Counted from the first letter of the stretch, positions 1-10,448 are shown. The stretch: 55,451 nt of DNA from CAZUWH01 sp964624075 (GCA_964624075.1 CAZUWH010000015.1:1-55451), one strand, 5' to 3'. The notes: generated from the letters alone by a model not told the origin. Made by a program: numbers and translations.

Positions 1-720
1 GTGATGCTGACCGCTGTCACGAACGCCGCGCCTGCGCCGACCACGAGCGCACCGAGGGACAGTATCAGGGTGAAATTCTGCGTTTCATCAATCTTGGCAA
101 GCATTGTCTGCTCCGCCCATTCCTGGGAGCCATGATACTCGGCCATGTCCTTGACCCTGCCAGCCTGGGAGTCGAGCAGCGCCGTGACGTCCTGATCAAA
201 GCGGTCGCCGCGCTGCGGCAGGGTGCGCCGCACCAGTTCATCCAGCTCGGCCGTGACAGCTACCACATCGGTGAAGGCCGCCTCGTACTTCGGCACCATG
301 GTCTCGACGGTCGTGCGGACCTGGCGGTGGCGCGCACTCTGCTCCTGCCGCGACAGGTTGGCTAGGACCTTCTTCAGAGTGGCAAACTGTTCTTTCGCGG
401 TGTCCACCAGCTTCGAGGCCATGGTGTCGAGGAAACGGAGCGTGCTCAGGCGTGCTCAGCATCAACTGTTCCTGCACCTAGCCAGCCAGGGTCGCTAGGA
501 AGCCTGGCATAGATGCGGCTACTGACCTTGATCTGGCCCATGGTGGTCTGGAGGCTTATGGTCTTGGTTCCTTTGTATCGAATGTGGGGAACGGGAAACC
601 GGCGGCAGCGTGCGAGCGGGCGACCTGGACAGGAACCCACCGTTTTTCAGACATTGCTGGCAACAGCCTTGGCGCCTTTTCCGATCCGGGAGAGAGGGAT
701 CTTGGTGAGGAAGTTGTCAT
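1..720 (-). pseudogene. Methyl-accepting chemotaxis protein, decayed, runs off left edge
   Basis: A minus-strand reading frame over about 430-1 encodes a helical periplasmic sensor region followed by a hydrophobic segment (LILSLGALVVGAGAAFVTAV) close to the window edge, the usual order sensor-TM2-HAMP in chemoreceptors. Near 720-650 another frame gives DNFLTKIPLSRIG, a typical chemoreceptor N-terminus; the ATG at 720 is one base out of frame with it, as if one A were lost. The frame is broken again by a TGA after the early segment, a TAG near 497, and a 10-bp tandem duplication at about 443-462. The intact ancestor would have been an inner-membrane receptor signalling to CheA/CheW. The signalling domain would lie left of the window and cannot be judged. 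I am fairly sure of the family and of the damage; the ligand is unknown. Confidence 0.6.
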
Positions 721-948
721 AAGATCTCTTATAAGATGAATTATTTTTGCGATAAAAAATTCTAAGGTGAAATTCATATGGTATAACTCCTATAAAGAGG
801 ATAAATTCTTAGATACCCGATTCACGCTTATATTCCTAAGGGTTATCCATTTCACGCCCTTGCTACCATGCTTTTACAGCGCGGGCAATGGTGCCATGCC
901 AAGGTGGCTTATGGTTCCTTATCCTTGCATGGTATGCTACTGGTGGTT
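721..948. other. AT-rich spacer without a gene
   Basis: Sequence of clearly lower GC than the neighbours, with runs such as ATTATTTTTGCGATAAAAAA around 740-760. The open frames here have no recognisable protein features. It may be the old promoter region of the decayed chemoreceptor. Confidence 0.4.
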
Positions 949-1085
949 ATATGGAGTCCGGAAATTTTCCGGACTCCGAGCCCGCAACGCGGGCCGGCAC
1001 CCTTGCATCAAAAGCCAGGCGTGCAAGCACACGGCGATTGAGGGCGGGTTTCCGGAAAGTCCTTGGACTTTCCGGAAACCGTATT
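949..1085 (+). repeat. Family A palindromic repeat, copy 1
   Basis: About 137 bp made of consecutive stem-loops. A 25-bp palindrome at the left end has the core CCGGAAATTTTCCGG; next comes a CCCGCAACGCGGG hairpin, a variable middle, and a right-end palindrome with arms GGTTTCCGGAAAGTCC. The outer ends form an imperfect terminal inverted repeat (ATAYGGAGTCCGGAAA against ATACGGTTTCCGGAAA). Other copies lie near 33352, 36517, 43214 and 47977. It resembles a non-autonomous miniature element, but no transposase is visible and the target-site duplication is uncertain. Confidence 0.85.
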
Positions 1086-1190
1086 ATATCGATTTGGAGC
1101 CTTCCTTCTTGGATCGGGGAAGGGTCAGGGTGGGGGTCTACCTGCCAGACAGACAGAGAGGAAGGCCTTTCATCCAGGGGAAGAAGGCGC

Positions 1191-1581
<391 letters not shown>

Positions 1582-1592
1582 TGGAAACCATC

Positions 1593-3029
1593 CTAGCACA
1601 CCTGCGCTAGCGCAGGCAACAGGCTATGCCCAGCCAAAAAAGCATCCACGGCATGGGCACATTGCCGACCCTCACGAATAGCCCACACCACCAGCGACTG
1701 GCCCCGCCGCATGTCCCCGGCGACGAACACCTTCGGAACCGAGGTCTGATACAGGGGATCGGCCAGCACGTTCCTGCGCCCATCCAGGGCCACACCGAAA
1801 TCAGCTAGCATCCCCTCGTGCAGGGGATGAACAAACCCCAGGGCAAGTAGCACCAGGTCAGCCGGCAGCACGAAATCCGACCCCGGCGTTTCGTGCATCG
1901 CCCCGTCCTGCCATGCCACGCTCGCGCAGGCAAGGGCCTGCACGACCCCTTTTTCCCCCAGGAAGGCTTTGGTCACCACCCCCCACTCACGGTGGCAGCC
2001 TTCCTCATGTGAGGTGGAGGTGCGCAGCTTGTGCGGCCAGTCGGGCCAGGTCTGGGCCTTGTTCTCTTCTTCCGGCGGGCGCGGCATGATTTCGAGCTGG
2101 GTGACGGAGGCTGCCGATTGACGGATCGCCGTTCCGACACAGTCCGATCCGGTGTCTCCGCCGCCGATCACCACCACACGCTTGTGATACGCCTTGATGC
2201 GGGTGGTGGTGACCGGCTGGTCAGAAACGATCCGGTTCTGCTGCTTCAGGAAATCCATGGCGAAGTGAACGCCGTTCAGCGCGCGCCCCGGCACACGCAG
2301 ATCACAAGGCTGTTCAACCCCACCCGCCAGTACAACAGCCTCATAGCGATCGAGAAGATGCCGCACCGGCCAGGTGACACCCACATGACTGTTGGGGTAG
2401 AACTCCACGCCCTCAGCCCGCATCTGGGCAATGCGACGGTCGATCAGACGCTTGTCAAGCTTGAAGTCAGGGATGCCATAACGAAGCAGGCCGCCAATAC
2501 GCGGATTCTTCTCAAATACCACGACTGTATGACCGGCGCGCGCCAACTGCTGGGCGCACGCCAGACCGGCCGGGCCAGAGCCGACGATAGCCACCCGCTT
2601 ACCGGTACGGTGGGTGGGAATCTGCGGCATGATCCACCCTTTAGCCCAGCCGCGGTCGATGATGGCACATTCGATGGTCCGGATGGCCACCGGCTGGTCA
2701 GTCAAATTCAAAGTACAGGCCGCCTCGCATGGCGCTGGACAGATACGTCCGGTCACTTCGGGCAAATTGTTGGTCGCATGGAGGGTGTCCAGCGCCTGCC
2801 GCCACTGCCCCCGATAAACGAGATCATTGAAATCGGGAATGACATTATTGACCGGGCAGCCGTTATGACAATAGGGAATGCCGCAATCCATGCACCGCGC
2901 GCCCTGGCTCTTCAAGGCATCGTCGGCCAGTGGCAGGGCGAATTCATTGTAATGCGTTACCCGCTGGGCAACCGGCGCATAAGTCCGGTCCTTGCGCGTA
3001 ATCTCCAGGAACCCCGTCGGCTTGCCCAT
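1593..3029 (-). CDS. gltD: Glutamate synthase (NADPH) small subunit
   Basis: The 478-aa beta subunit of NADPH-dependent GOGAT passes electrons from NADPH through FAD and 4Fe-4S clusters to the large subunit, which makes glutamate from glutamine and 2-oxoglutarate. The N-terminal cysteine-rich region has CMDCGIPYCHNGCPVNN (about residues 41-57) and CPAPCEAAC (about 97-105), ligands of low-potential Fe-S clusters. An FAD Rossmann motif GSGPAGLACAQQLARAG is near residue 151, a second nucleotide-binding GGGDTGSDC near 290, and the terminal FAD-contact motif VFVAGDMRRGQSLVVWA near 430. Length is normal for the family. It follows gltB by 143 bp on the same strand and is probably co-transcribed with it. 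The frame is uninterrupted. Confidence 0.97.
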   Translation of the reverse strand: MGKPTGFLEITRKDRTYAPVAQRVTHYNEFALPLADDALKSQGARCMDCGIPYCHNGCPVNNVIPDFNDLVYRGQWRQALDTLHATNNLPEVTGRICPAPCEAACTLNLTDQPVAIRTIECAIIDRGWAKGWIMPQIPTHRTGKRVAIVGSGPAGLACAQQLARAGHTVVVFEKNPRIGGLLRYGIPDFKLDKRLIDRRIAQMRAEGVEFYPNSHVGVTWPVRHLLDRYEAVVLAGGVEQPCDLRVPGRALNGVHFAMDFLKQQNRIVSDQPVTTTRIKAYHKRVVVIGGGDTGSDCVGTAIRQSAASVTQLEIMPRPPEEENKAQTWPDWPHKLRTSTSHEEGCHREWGVVTKAFLGEKGVVQALACASVAWQDGAMHETPGSDFVLPADLVLLALGFVHPLHEGMLADFGVALDGRRNVLADPLYQTSVPKVFVAGDMRRGQSLVVWAIREGRQCAHAVDAFLAGHSLLPALAQVC

Positions 3030-3172
3030 CCTCGTTCACCCTCCCTCCGTTCCGACCCCCGTGCCGGATCCGCGTTTGCGACACGCTCTCCCTTCGCACG
3101 GCGTGGTGATGGCATCCTGCCGCCAATCGCAGACGTGAGCAAGCAGACGTTGGGAAACAGGGCTGCCGCTCC

Positions 3173-6100
3173 TCACCCACCCACGGCCACACTGGCCTGT
3201 TCCCGCACGTCGCTGGCCCGTTTGGCCTGCATTTCCTGGAGCGCCCGGCGATACTCGACCGGCATCACCTTGACGAAGCGGGGCAGGAACGCGCCCCAAT
3301 GGTCAAGGATTTCCTTGGCCCGCGTACTGCTGGTGAAGCGATGGTGCTTCTCGATCAGGGTCCGCAAACGCAAGGCGTCGAACCGGCTCATGTCACGCAG
3401 CAGCTCCACCAGACCATGGGATTCCAGGTCATGTTTCTGGTGCCCCAGCATTTCGAGGGCGGTATCCTCTGCTTCGATCGGTTCCAGATCCACCATCGAC
3501 AGGTTGCATCGATGATCGAAACCGCCATCGTCATCAAGCACATAGGCGATGCCGCCGCTCATTCCGGCGGCGAAGTTGCGTCCCGTGCGGCCCAGAATGA
3601 CCACCGTGCCGCCCGTCATGTACTCGCAACCGTGATCACCACACCCTTCAACCACAGCCGTCGCGCCAGAATTGCGAACTGCGAATCGTTCTCCCGCCAC
3701 GCCCCGGAAATAGCATTCGCCGGCGATCGCCCCGTAGAGCACCGTATTGCCGACGATGATATTGTCTTCTGCCAGCCTGGACGAGTCGGCTGGTGGCGCG
3801 ATGATGATCCGTCCCCCCGACAGGCCTTTGCCGACATAGTCATTGGCGTCGCCGATCAGCTCCAGGGTCACACCACGGGCCAGGAAGGCACCGAAACTCT
3901 GTCCGGCGGTGCCTGTGAACCTGATGAAAATGGTGTCCTCGGCCAGGCCCTTGTGCCCGCGCCGCCGGGCCACCTCCCCCGACAGCATGGCGCCGACCGT
4001 GCGGCAGGTGTTGCGGATCGGCATCGACAGCACGACGGGAATGCCGGAGTCGAGTGCTAGGCGGGTCTTGCGGATCAGCATGCGGTCCAGCGCCTGGTCC
4101 AGACCATGGTCCTGCTTCTCGCAATTACAGGTTGCAATGCCAGGGACAGGCAATGCCGGGGTCAGTAACCGGGTCAGGTCCAGGCCCTTGGCCTTCCAGT
4201 GATCGATGGCAGGACGCATTTCCAGAACATCGGTCCGCCCGATCATCTCGTTCACGGTTCGGAAGCCAAGACGCGCCATCATTTCGCGCATTTCCTCCAC
4301 CAGGAAGGTGAAGTAGTTAACCACATGCTCCGGCTTGCCGGTGAAACGCTGGCGCAAGACCAGATCCTGGGTGGCGACGCCCACCGGGCAGGTATTGAGA
4401 TGACACTTGCGCGTCATCAGGCATCCTACCGCAATCAGGGCAGCGGTGGCGATGCCGAACTCATCGGCTCCCAACAAGGAACCGACGACCACATCCCGCG
4501 CGGTGCGCAAGCCCCCGTCCACCTGCACCGCCACCCGGCCACGCAGGCGGGTGGCGACTAGGGTCTGATTGGTCTCGGCCAGACCGATCTCCCAGGGACT
4601 CCCGGCGCTGTAGATGGAGGTCAACGGACTGGCGCCAGTGCCACCATCATGACCGGAAATCAGGACATGATCGGCATGGGCCTTGGCCACGCCGGCCGCG
4701 ACGGTTCCCACTCCCACTTCCGATACCAGCTTGACCGAGATGCGCGCGGTTGGATTGACATTCTTCAGGTCGTGAATGAGCTGCGCTAGATCCTCGATGG
4801 AATAGATGTCATGGTGGGGCGGCGGCGAGATCAGACCAACCCCTGGTGTGGAATGGCGTACCCGGGCAATCCACTCGTCCACCTTGTGACCAGGGAGCTG
4901 GCCCCCTTCGCCAGGCTTGGCGCCTTGCGCCATCTTGATCTGGATGTCATCGGCATTGACCAGGTATTCGGTAGTGACCCCGAACCGGCCTGAAGCTACC
5001 TGTTTCACGGCCGAGCGCAGCGAATCGCCGTTCGGCAGCGGCTCGTAGCGGCTGGCTTCCTCGCCCCCTTCACCGGTATTGGACTTTCCCCCGAGTCGGT
5101 TCATGGCAATGGCAAGCGTAGTGTGCGCCTCCCATGAAATGGCGCCGAACGAAATAGCCCCAGTCGCAAAACGCCTGTAGATGGACTCGGCCGGCTCCAC
5201 CTCCTCAAGCGGCACCGGCGGCCTGGTATATTTGAAAGCGAACAGACCACGGAGACTGTACAGGGCCTGACTCTGGTCATCCATCATGCGGCTGAATTCG
5301 CGGAACAGGGCGCGGTCTCCAGTACGAACCGCCTGCTGCAGAAGAGCAATGGTACGCGGCGTCCAGGCATGCTGCTCCCCCTGTTCCCGATAGGCGAGTT
5401 CGCCGCCCGCCTCCAGAGCATTGCGCAGCAGAGGGTCAGCGCCGAAGGCCGCTCGATGGCGTGCGATGGTTTCTTCTGCCACTTCGCTCAGGCCGATGCC
5501 GCCAATTACCGAGTGGGTACCAGTGAAATAACGTTTGATGAAGCCGCGTGACAGGCCGATGGCATCAAAAATCTGGGCACCACAATAGGACTGGTAGGTG
5601 GAGATGCCCATCTTGGACATCACCTTGAGAAGCCCCTTGTTGACGGCCTTGATGTAACGGGTCTCCGCCTCAGGCCCCAGCTCATGACGCATGGCTTGCA
5701 AGGTATCGAGTGCGAGATAGGGATTGATGGCTTCCGCGCCATAGCCGGCGAGACAACAGAAATCATGCAGACGGCACGCCGCGCCGCTCTCCACAACCAG
5801 CCCCACAGCGGTGCGCAGCCCCTGACGGATCAGGTGATGGTGAACGGCTGCGGTGGCAAGCAGCGAGGGAATCGGCACGTGGTCGGCATCGACCAGGCGA
5901 TCAGACAGGATCAGGATGTTGTAGCCGCCGTCTTTCACACGCTGTTCGGCCCACTGGCACAGCCGGGTCAAAGCTGGTTCCAGGCCGGCGGTGCCCTCGC
6001 TGGCCAGCCAGCAGATGTCAAGAGTATAGGTGCGGAAGGCACGATCCACGTGGTTCTCGATGCGGCGGATCTTTTCAAGATCTGTGTTGGACAGCACCGG

Positions 6101-7810
6101 CGCCTTCACCTCCAGCCGCTTGTGACGGCCAGCTTCTTCCAGTCCCAGCAGATTCGGCCGCGGTCCGATCAGCGACACGAGTGACATCACTAGCTCTTCA
6201 CGGATCGGGTCGATGGGCGGATTGGTCACCTGAGCAAAGGCCTGGAAGAAATAATCGAACAGCCGTTTTGGCCGGTTCGAAAGCACCGCCAGGGGAATGT
6301 CCCGCCCCATGGAACCAACCGGGTCCTGGCCGCTTGCGGCCATGGGCTTCAAAAAGAACTTGATGTCCTCCTGTGTGTAACCAAACGCCTGCTGCCGGTC
6401 GAGGAGGGTGAGCGGATCAGGGGCCATGGTCGGTACCTCGGTCGGCAGTTCCTCCAGCCTGATCTGGGTCGCGTTGAGCCATTGCTGATAAGGCCGGGCA
6501 GCGGCCAGTCTGGCTTTCAGCTCGGCATCGTCGATGATACGGCCCTGTTCCAGGTCGATCAGGAACATCTTGCCCGGTTGCAGGCGCCATTTCTTGACGA
6601 TACGGGAATCTGGAATGTCGAAGACACCCACTTCGGAGCTCAGGATCACGTGGTCGTCATCGGTGATGATATAGCGGGCCGGACGCAGGCCGTTGCGGTC
6701 GAGCGTTGCGCCAATCTGCCGGCCATCGGTGAAAGCCACTGCCGCCGGACCATCCCAGGGTTCCATCAGGGCGGCATGGAACTCATAGAAAGCCCGCCGG
6801 TCGTCGTCCATCAAGGGATTGTCGGCCCAGGCCTCCGGGATCATCATCATCATGGCATGGGCCAGCGTGTAGCCACCGTTGATCAGGAGTTCCAGCGCAT
6901 GATCGAATGTGGCCGAATCCGACTTACCTTCGACCAGAAGAGGCCACAGTTTGTCGAGATCCTCCCCCAGCATCGAAGAGCGCATCGCGTAACGCCGAGC
7001 CGCCATCCAGTTGATGTTGCCGCGGAGCGTGTTAATCTCGCCATTGTGGCACAGATATCTGAATGGCTGGGCCAGATACCATGAAGGAAAGGTGTTGGTC
7101 GAAAAACGCTGATGGACCATGGCCAGCGCGGATTCCAGGCGCGGATCGGTCAGATCGGCAAAGTAGTCGGCCATGCGGGGGGCCATGACCATGCCCTTGT
7201 ACACCATGGTCCGCGAGGACAGCGACGGCAGATGAAAGGTCCTGGCCACATCGCCCATTTTCTTCTGGACCGCGTTGAAGGCCTGTTTGCGGATGACGAA
7301 TAGTTTCCGCTCGAAGCTCTCCCGATCAGCACACCCCATACCCCGCCCGACGAAAATCTGGCGGATCACCGGCTCCAGCGGCTTGACACTTTCGCCCAGA
7401 CAACTGCTGTCCACCGGAACATCCCGCCAGCCCAGCAGCACCTGTCCTTCCGATTCGACCAGATAGACGAGGGTGGATTCGCACACCGCCCGCAAGGCCC
7501 CGTCGCGTGGCAGAAAAACCACGCCGCAGGCATAATGACCTTCTGGCGGCAAAACAATCCCGCGCTGTTCCGCCTCAGCCCGCAGGAAGCGGTCAGGCGT
7601 CTGGAGGAGGATACCGCATCCGTCCGAAGCCAGGGGATCAGCGCCAACAGCGCCGCGATGGTTCAGGCAGACCAGAATCTGGAGTCCCTGTCTGACGATA
7701 TCGTGACTCTTGCGGTTCTTGATATGAGCCACGAAACCAACCCCACAGGCATCCCGCTCGTGTACCGGATCGAACAGGCCATGAGCGACAGGAACCGGAC
7801 AGTGAGTCAT
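3173..7810 (-). CDS. gltB: Glutamate synthase (NADPH) large subunit
   Basis: The 1545-aa alpha subunit of GOGAT, a cytoplasmic ammonia-assimilation enzyme. The class II glutamine amidotransferase domain begins with the nucleophile Cys22 (DACGVGFVAH), which becomes the N-terminus once the 21-residue propeptide is removed. The central domain is followed by the FMN-binding synthase domain (GTGEGGEE-like region, residues about 840-1200). The 3Fe-4S ligands sit in CLMTRKCHLNTCPVGVATQ. The C-terminal glycine-rich beta-helix carries repeated G-x-x-G-x-x-x-G units (residues about 1290-1450). Length is typical for proteobacterial GltB. The ATG at 7810 has an AGGAGAAGGG ribosome-binding site. The partner gltD lies just downstream. 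Long antisense frames across this gene are shadows. Confidence 0.98.
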   Translation of the reverse strand: MTHCPVPVAHGLFDPVHERDACGVGFVAHIKNRKSHDIVRQGLQILVCLNHRGAVGADPLASDGCGILLQTPDRFLRAEAEQRGIVLPPEGHYACGVVFLPRDGALRAVCESTLVYLVESEGQVLLGWRDVPVDSSCLGESVKPLEPVIRQIFVGRGMGCADRESFERKLFVIRKQAFNAVQKKMGDVARTFHLPSLSSRTMVYKGMVMAPRMADYFADLTDPRLESALAMVHQRFSTNTFPSWYLAQPFRYLCHNGEINTLRGNINWMAARRYAMRSSMLGEDLDKLWPLLVEGKSDSATFDHALELLINGGYTLAHAMMMMIPEAWADNPLMDDDRRAFYEFHAALMEPWDGPAAVAFTDGRQIGATLDRNGLRPARYIITDDDHVILSSEVGVFDIPDSRIVKKWRLQPGKMFLIDLEQGRIIDDAELKARLAAARPYQQWLNATQIRLEELPTEVPTMAPDPLTLLDRQQAFGYTQEDIKFFLKPMAASGQDPVGSMGRDIPLAVLSNRPKRLFDYFFQAFAQVTNPPIDPIREELVMSLVSLIGPRPNLLGLEEAGRHKRLEVKAPVLSNTDLEKIRRIENHVDRAFRTYTLDICWLASEGTAGLEPALTRLCQWAEQRVKDGGYNILILSDRLVDADHVPIPSLLATAAVHHHLIRQGLRTAVGLVVESGAACRLHDFCCLAGYGAEAINPYLALDTLQAMRHELGPEAETRYIKAVNKGLLKVMSKMGISTYQSYCGAQIFDAIGLSRGFIKRYFTGTHSVIGGIGLSEVAEETIARHRAAFGADPLLRNALEAGGELAYREQGEQHAWTPRTIALLQQAVRTGDRALFREFSRMMDDQSQALYSLRGLFAFKYTRPPVPLEEVEPAESIYRRFATGAISFGAISWEAHTTLAIAMNRLGGKSNTGEGGEEASRYEPLPNGDSLRSAVKQVASGRFGVTTEYLVNADDIQIKMAQGAKPGEGGQLPGHKVDEWIARVRHSTPGVGLISPPPHHDIYSIEDLAQLIHDLKNVNPTARISVKLVSEVGVGTVAAGVAKAHADHVLISGHDGGTGASPLTSIYSAGSPWEIGLAETNQTLVATRLRGRVAVQVDGGLRTARDVVVGSLLGADEFGIATAALIAVGCLMTRKCHLNTCPVGVATQDLVLRQRFTGKPEHVVNYFTFLVEEMREMMARLGFRTVNEMIGRTDVLEMRPAIDHWKAKGLDLTRLLTPALPVPGIATCNCEKQDHGLDQALDRMLIRKTRLALDSGIPVVLSMPIRNTCRTVGAMLSGEVARRRGHKGLAEDTIFIRFTGTAGQSFGAFLARGVTLELIGDANDYVGKGLSGGRIIIAPPADSSRLAEDNIIVGNTVLYGAIAGECYFRGVAGERFAVRNSGATAVVEGCGDHGCEYMTGGTVVILGRTGRNFAAGMSGGIAYVLDDDGGFDHRCNLSMVDLEPIEAEDTALEMLGHQKHDLESHGLVELLRDMSRFDALRLRTLIEKHHRFTSSTRAKEILDHWGAFLPRFVKVMPVEYRRALQEMQAKRASDVREQASVAVGG

Positions 7811-8157
7811 GGTGAACCCTTCTCCTCATGCTTGCGATGTTTCGATGTTTTGAAGTGTTGTTACAAGGGTCGGACTGATTTGCCAATTCCCAATCGAAGC
7901 CTTGCCATAGGAAATTTTCCCCCACCGGCTTCCCGCCGGCCTGCGTACTATATGCACGCATCCTTGACACTGCATGCTTTCTTGGATCCTCGCGCTGGAG
8001 AAAGACCCCCTCCCCCTTGGATCGGGGGAGGGCTTGCAGATCCCAGACGGAGGGCCTCATGCCCCCTCGATCCGCTTCTGACGGACCCCGTCTCTAAAAA
8101 ACCATGCCGCCCCCCCCGGAGGAAGGAGGGCTTTCAAATTTACACGTGAAAGACTAG
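7811..8157. repeat. Intergenic region with family B hairpin repeats
   Basis: Between divergent gltB and the hydrolase gene. The stretch 8006-8060 holds a family B unit: a CCTCCCCC/GGGGGAGG stem around TTGGATC, then CTTGCAGATCC and AGACGGAGGGCC. It is followed by a C-rich run at 8101-8125. Both gene promoters must lie here, but I cannot assign -35/-10 boxes with confidence. Confidence 0.7.
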
Positions 8158-8208
8158 TTGAATGCCATGAAAAAAGGGCTACGATCAACCCTGGTAGGCG
8201 GGGCAGAC

Positions 8209-9030
8209 ATGACAGAGCATTCCCTTGAATTTCTGGACTGGCCCGACATTGGCCGTATCCTCTTTCACCCGCGTCTGGAATATCCCGGGGGCAGCCTGAT
8301 GTCAGGGGCGGTTTCCTTGCGGATTCCAGTGGCAGGCGATCTGGCCGTGGGAGGAAAAATCTACATGGCTGGGCTGGAAGCACCGGTCATTCTCTATTTC
8401 CATGGCAATGGCGAGATTGCCAGCGACTACGACAGTATTGCCCCTTATTATACCAGTCGTGGCCTCACCCTGTTCGTGGTGGACTACCGGGGTTACGGCT
8501 CAAGTGACGGATCGCCAACCGCGACTAGCCTGCTCAAGGATGCGGTTGCTCTCTATAATCAGGCTGGTTACCTGTTGACCCAGCGCGGGTTCAGCTATCC
8601 TGGTCTGTTCGTCATGGGGCGTTCGCTTGGCAGCGCTGCGGCCATCGAGGTTGCGTACCGGGCTGGCGCGGATATCGCCGGTCTCATCATCGAGAGCGGT
8701 TTCGCCTATACGCTCGATCTGCTCCATCGCCTGAGCGACACGCGTCTACCTCCTGCCGACGAGGCACACGACGGCTTTGGCAACCTGGACAAGATCAGTC
8801 GGGTAACGATTCCGTGCCTGTTCATCCACGGGCAAAGGGATGACATCATCCCGATGACCGATGGCCTGGCCCTGCGGGATGCCTGTGGCGCAGGTCGCAA
8901 GCAGATGGTCATCATTCCCGGTGCGGGCCACAATAATCTGCTGGCAAGCGGTCTGATGACATATTTCGATGCCATCCGTCGCTTCGTATTCGCAATCACG
9001 CCACTGGAAGGGCCAGAACCGTTTCCCTAG
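8209..9030 (+). CDS. Alpha/beta hydrolase (BEM46/YfhR-like)
   Basis: A serine hydrolase of 273 aa from the ATG at 8209 (51 bp after an upstream in-frame ATG at 8158; the later start is preferred because family similarity begins with LEFLDWPDIG and GGCGGGG precedes it). Visible features are the oxyanion-hole strand YFHGNGEIASDY (about residue 63), the nucleophile elbow GRSLG (Ser near 138), the acid in HGQRDDIIP (near 207) and the base in GAGHNN (near 242). No clear signal peptide or membrane segment is seen. Relatives are annotated as BEM46/YfhR-type hydrolases of unknown substrate, so none is claimed. It stands alone between repeat-rich spacers. Confidence 0.85.
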   Translation: MTEHSLEFLDWPDIGRILFHPRLEYPGGSLMSGAVSLRIPVAGDLAVGGKIYMAGLEAPVILYFHGNGEIASDYDSIAPYYTSRGLTLFVVDYRGYGSSDGSPTATSLLKDAVALYNQAGYLLTQRGFSYPGLFVMGRSLGSAAAIEVAYRAGADIAGLIIESGFAYTLDLLHRLSDTRLPPADEAHDGFGNLDKISRVTIPCLFIHGQRDDIIPMTDGLALRDACGAGRKQMVIIPGAGHNNLLASGLMTYFDAIRRFVFAITPLEGPEPFP

Positions 9031-9608
9031 CGCCTCTGTCATGAGGGGGGATGTTTAGAATCTGCGAACCTCTCCCCCCGCAGGGGAGAGGGCCTGGCAG
9101 CGGGTATCTGAGTGAACTCGGTTATCTTCGCCAGATCACCCTCGACGCGTGTGGGCCTTATACGATTCCCGGAAATTTTCCGGACTCCGTATCATTCCTC
9201 CCGTGTCCCTGACTCCACACTCTCCCCGGGAGCGGCGTCTGGCGTGAGAGAGGCTCCCCTGAGAAAGGGCCCATGAGGACAGGTCAGAAGCCCTGTCTTC
9301 CAGGCCTGGGTGGGCGGCAAATACTGCTCTGTGGGGAGGGAAAATGTTGCCTCCCTGTCGGCGGGAAGGGCCTTCTTCTCCAGGAGTCGGGGTGGGGGTG
9401 CAGGAGACATCCGATGCGGCGGCAGGGGAGTGCCCTCCCCGTGGACGGAACGTGCCCTCCCCCTTGGATCGGGGGAGGACTTGCAGATCCTAAGCGAAGG
9501 GTGGGGGGCCGTACGCCCCCTGCCCCTCGATGCGAGACTTGCGCTTTCCCGGCGCTTCATGTAGCCGTAGGCAGGGGAGGGGGGTTGTGAAAGAGGGAGG
9601 AGACTGTC
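9031..9608. repeat. Repeat-filled spacer: solo family A end and family B unit
   Basis: A 578-bp gap with no gene. At 9161-9195 is a single palindrome (left half ATACGATTCCCGGAAA, right half TTTCCGGACTCCGTAT) equal to just the terminal part of family A with no interior. At 9405-9550 is a family B unit (CCTCCCCC-TTGGATC-GGGGGAGG, then CTTGCAGATCC). The open frames across it only follow the repeats. Confidence 0.75.
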
Positions 9609-10448
9609 TTGAGTGTTGCGACCGGGATTAAAAGACTGACTGTTCACGATATCCGTCAACGCAAGGGGGATGTTCCGCTAGCTATTCTGACAGCCTACAC
9701 AGCGACCATGGCACGCCTGCTGGACCCGGTGGTCGATGTGATTCTGGTCGGGGACTCGCTTGGCATGGTCATCTATGGCATGGAGACCACTCTCGGGGTC
9801 ACGCTTGACATGATGATCAATCATGGGGCGGCAGTGGTCCGGGCCAGCCATCGTGCCTGTGTCATCATCGACATGCCGTTTGGCAGTTATCAGGAGTCCC
9901 CCGAAGTCGCTTTCCGCGCCGCGGCCCGGGTGATGGCCGAAACCGGTTGCGCCGGTGTCAAGCTGGAAGGCGGACGGGAAATGGCTGCAACCATTGCCTT
10001 TATGGTCCGGCGGGGCATTCCTGTCATGGGCCATGTGGGGCTCCTGCCCCAGTCAGTGCACGCGCTTGGGGGCTTTCGGGCCCAGGGGCGTGACGAAGCC
10101 GCCGCCGCTGCCATCGTGGCTGACGCGCTAGCCATCGCTGAAGCCGGTGCCTTCTCGATCGTCGTTGAAGGTGTCATGGAACCGATCGGTCGCCGCATCA
10201 CGGAAAAGGTCAGTGTTCCCACCATTGGCATCGGGGCCTCACCGGCCTGCGATGGCCAGGTGCTGGTCACCGAGGATATGCTTGGCCTGTTCAATGAATT
10301 CCAGCCTCGCTTTGTCAAGCGGTTCGCTACTCTGGGGGCAGAGGTGAGGGAGGCTGTTGCCGCCTATGTCCAGGAAGTCCGGGCCCGCACTTTTCCCTGT
10401 CTCGAACACTGTTTCGTGGTGAAGCCGGACGGGACGGGGAATGGTTGA
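9609..10448 (+). CDS. panB: 3-methyl-2-oxobutanoate hydroxymethyltransferase
   Basis: The first committed step of pantothenate (coenzyme A precursor) synthesis: transfer of hydroxymethyl from 5,10-methylene-THF to 2-oxoisovalerate, giving ketopantoate. The 279-aa protein has the family landmarks in order: LTAYTATMARLLDP (residues about 27-40), the Mg-binding VGDSLGMVIYG (near 48), DMPFGSYQ (near 87), GVKLEGG (near 115), MGHVGLLPQ (near 140), the catalytic glutamate segment IVVEGV (near 185) and GIGASPACDGQ (near 208). The start is TTG with a strong GGGAGGAG ribosome-binding site about 8 nt upstream. No panC is adjacent. Coenzyme A appears again in this window through coaE. Intact. Confidence 0.96.
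   Translation: MSVATGIKRLTVHDIRQRKGDVPLAILTAYTATMARLLDPVVDVILVGDSLGMVIYGMETTLGVTLDMMINHGAAVVRASHRACVIIDMPFGSYQESPEVAFRAAARVMAETGCAGVKLEGGREMAATIAFMVRRGIPVMGHVGLLPQSVHALGGFRAQGRDEAAAAAIVADALAIAEAGAFSIVVEGVMEPIGRRITEKVSVPTIGIGASPACDGQVLVTEDMLGLFNEFQPRFVKRFATLGAEVREAVAAYVQEVRARTFPCLEHCFVVKPDGTGNG

Noticed and set aside
2031..3515. 494-codon open frame on the plus strand across gltD
   Set aside because: Antisense shadow of gltD/gltB in a GC-rich genome; the minus-strand frames carry all the enzyme motifs and this one has none.
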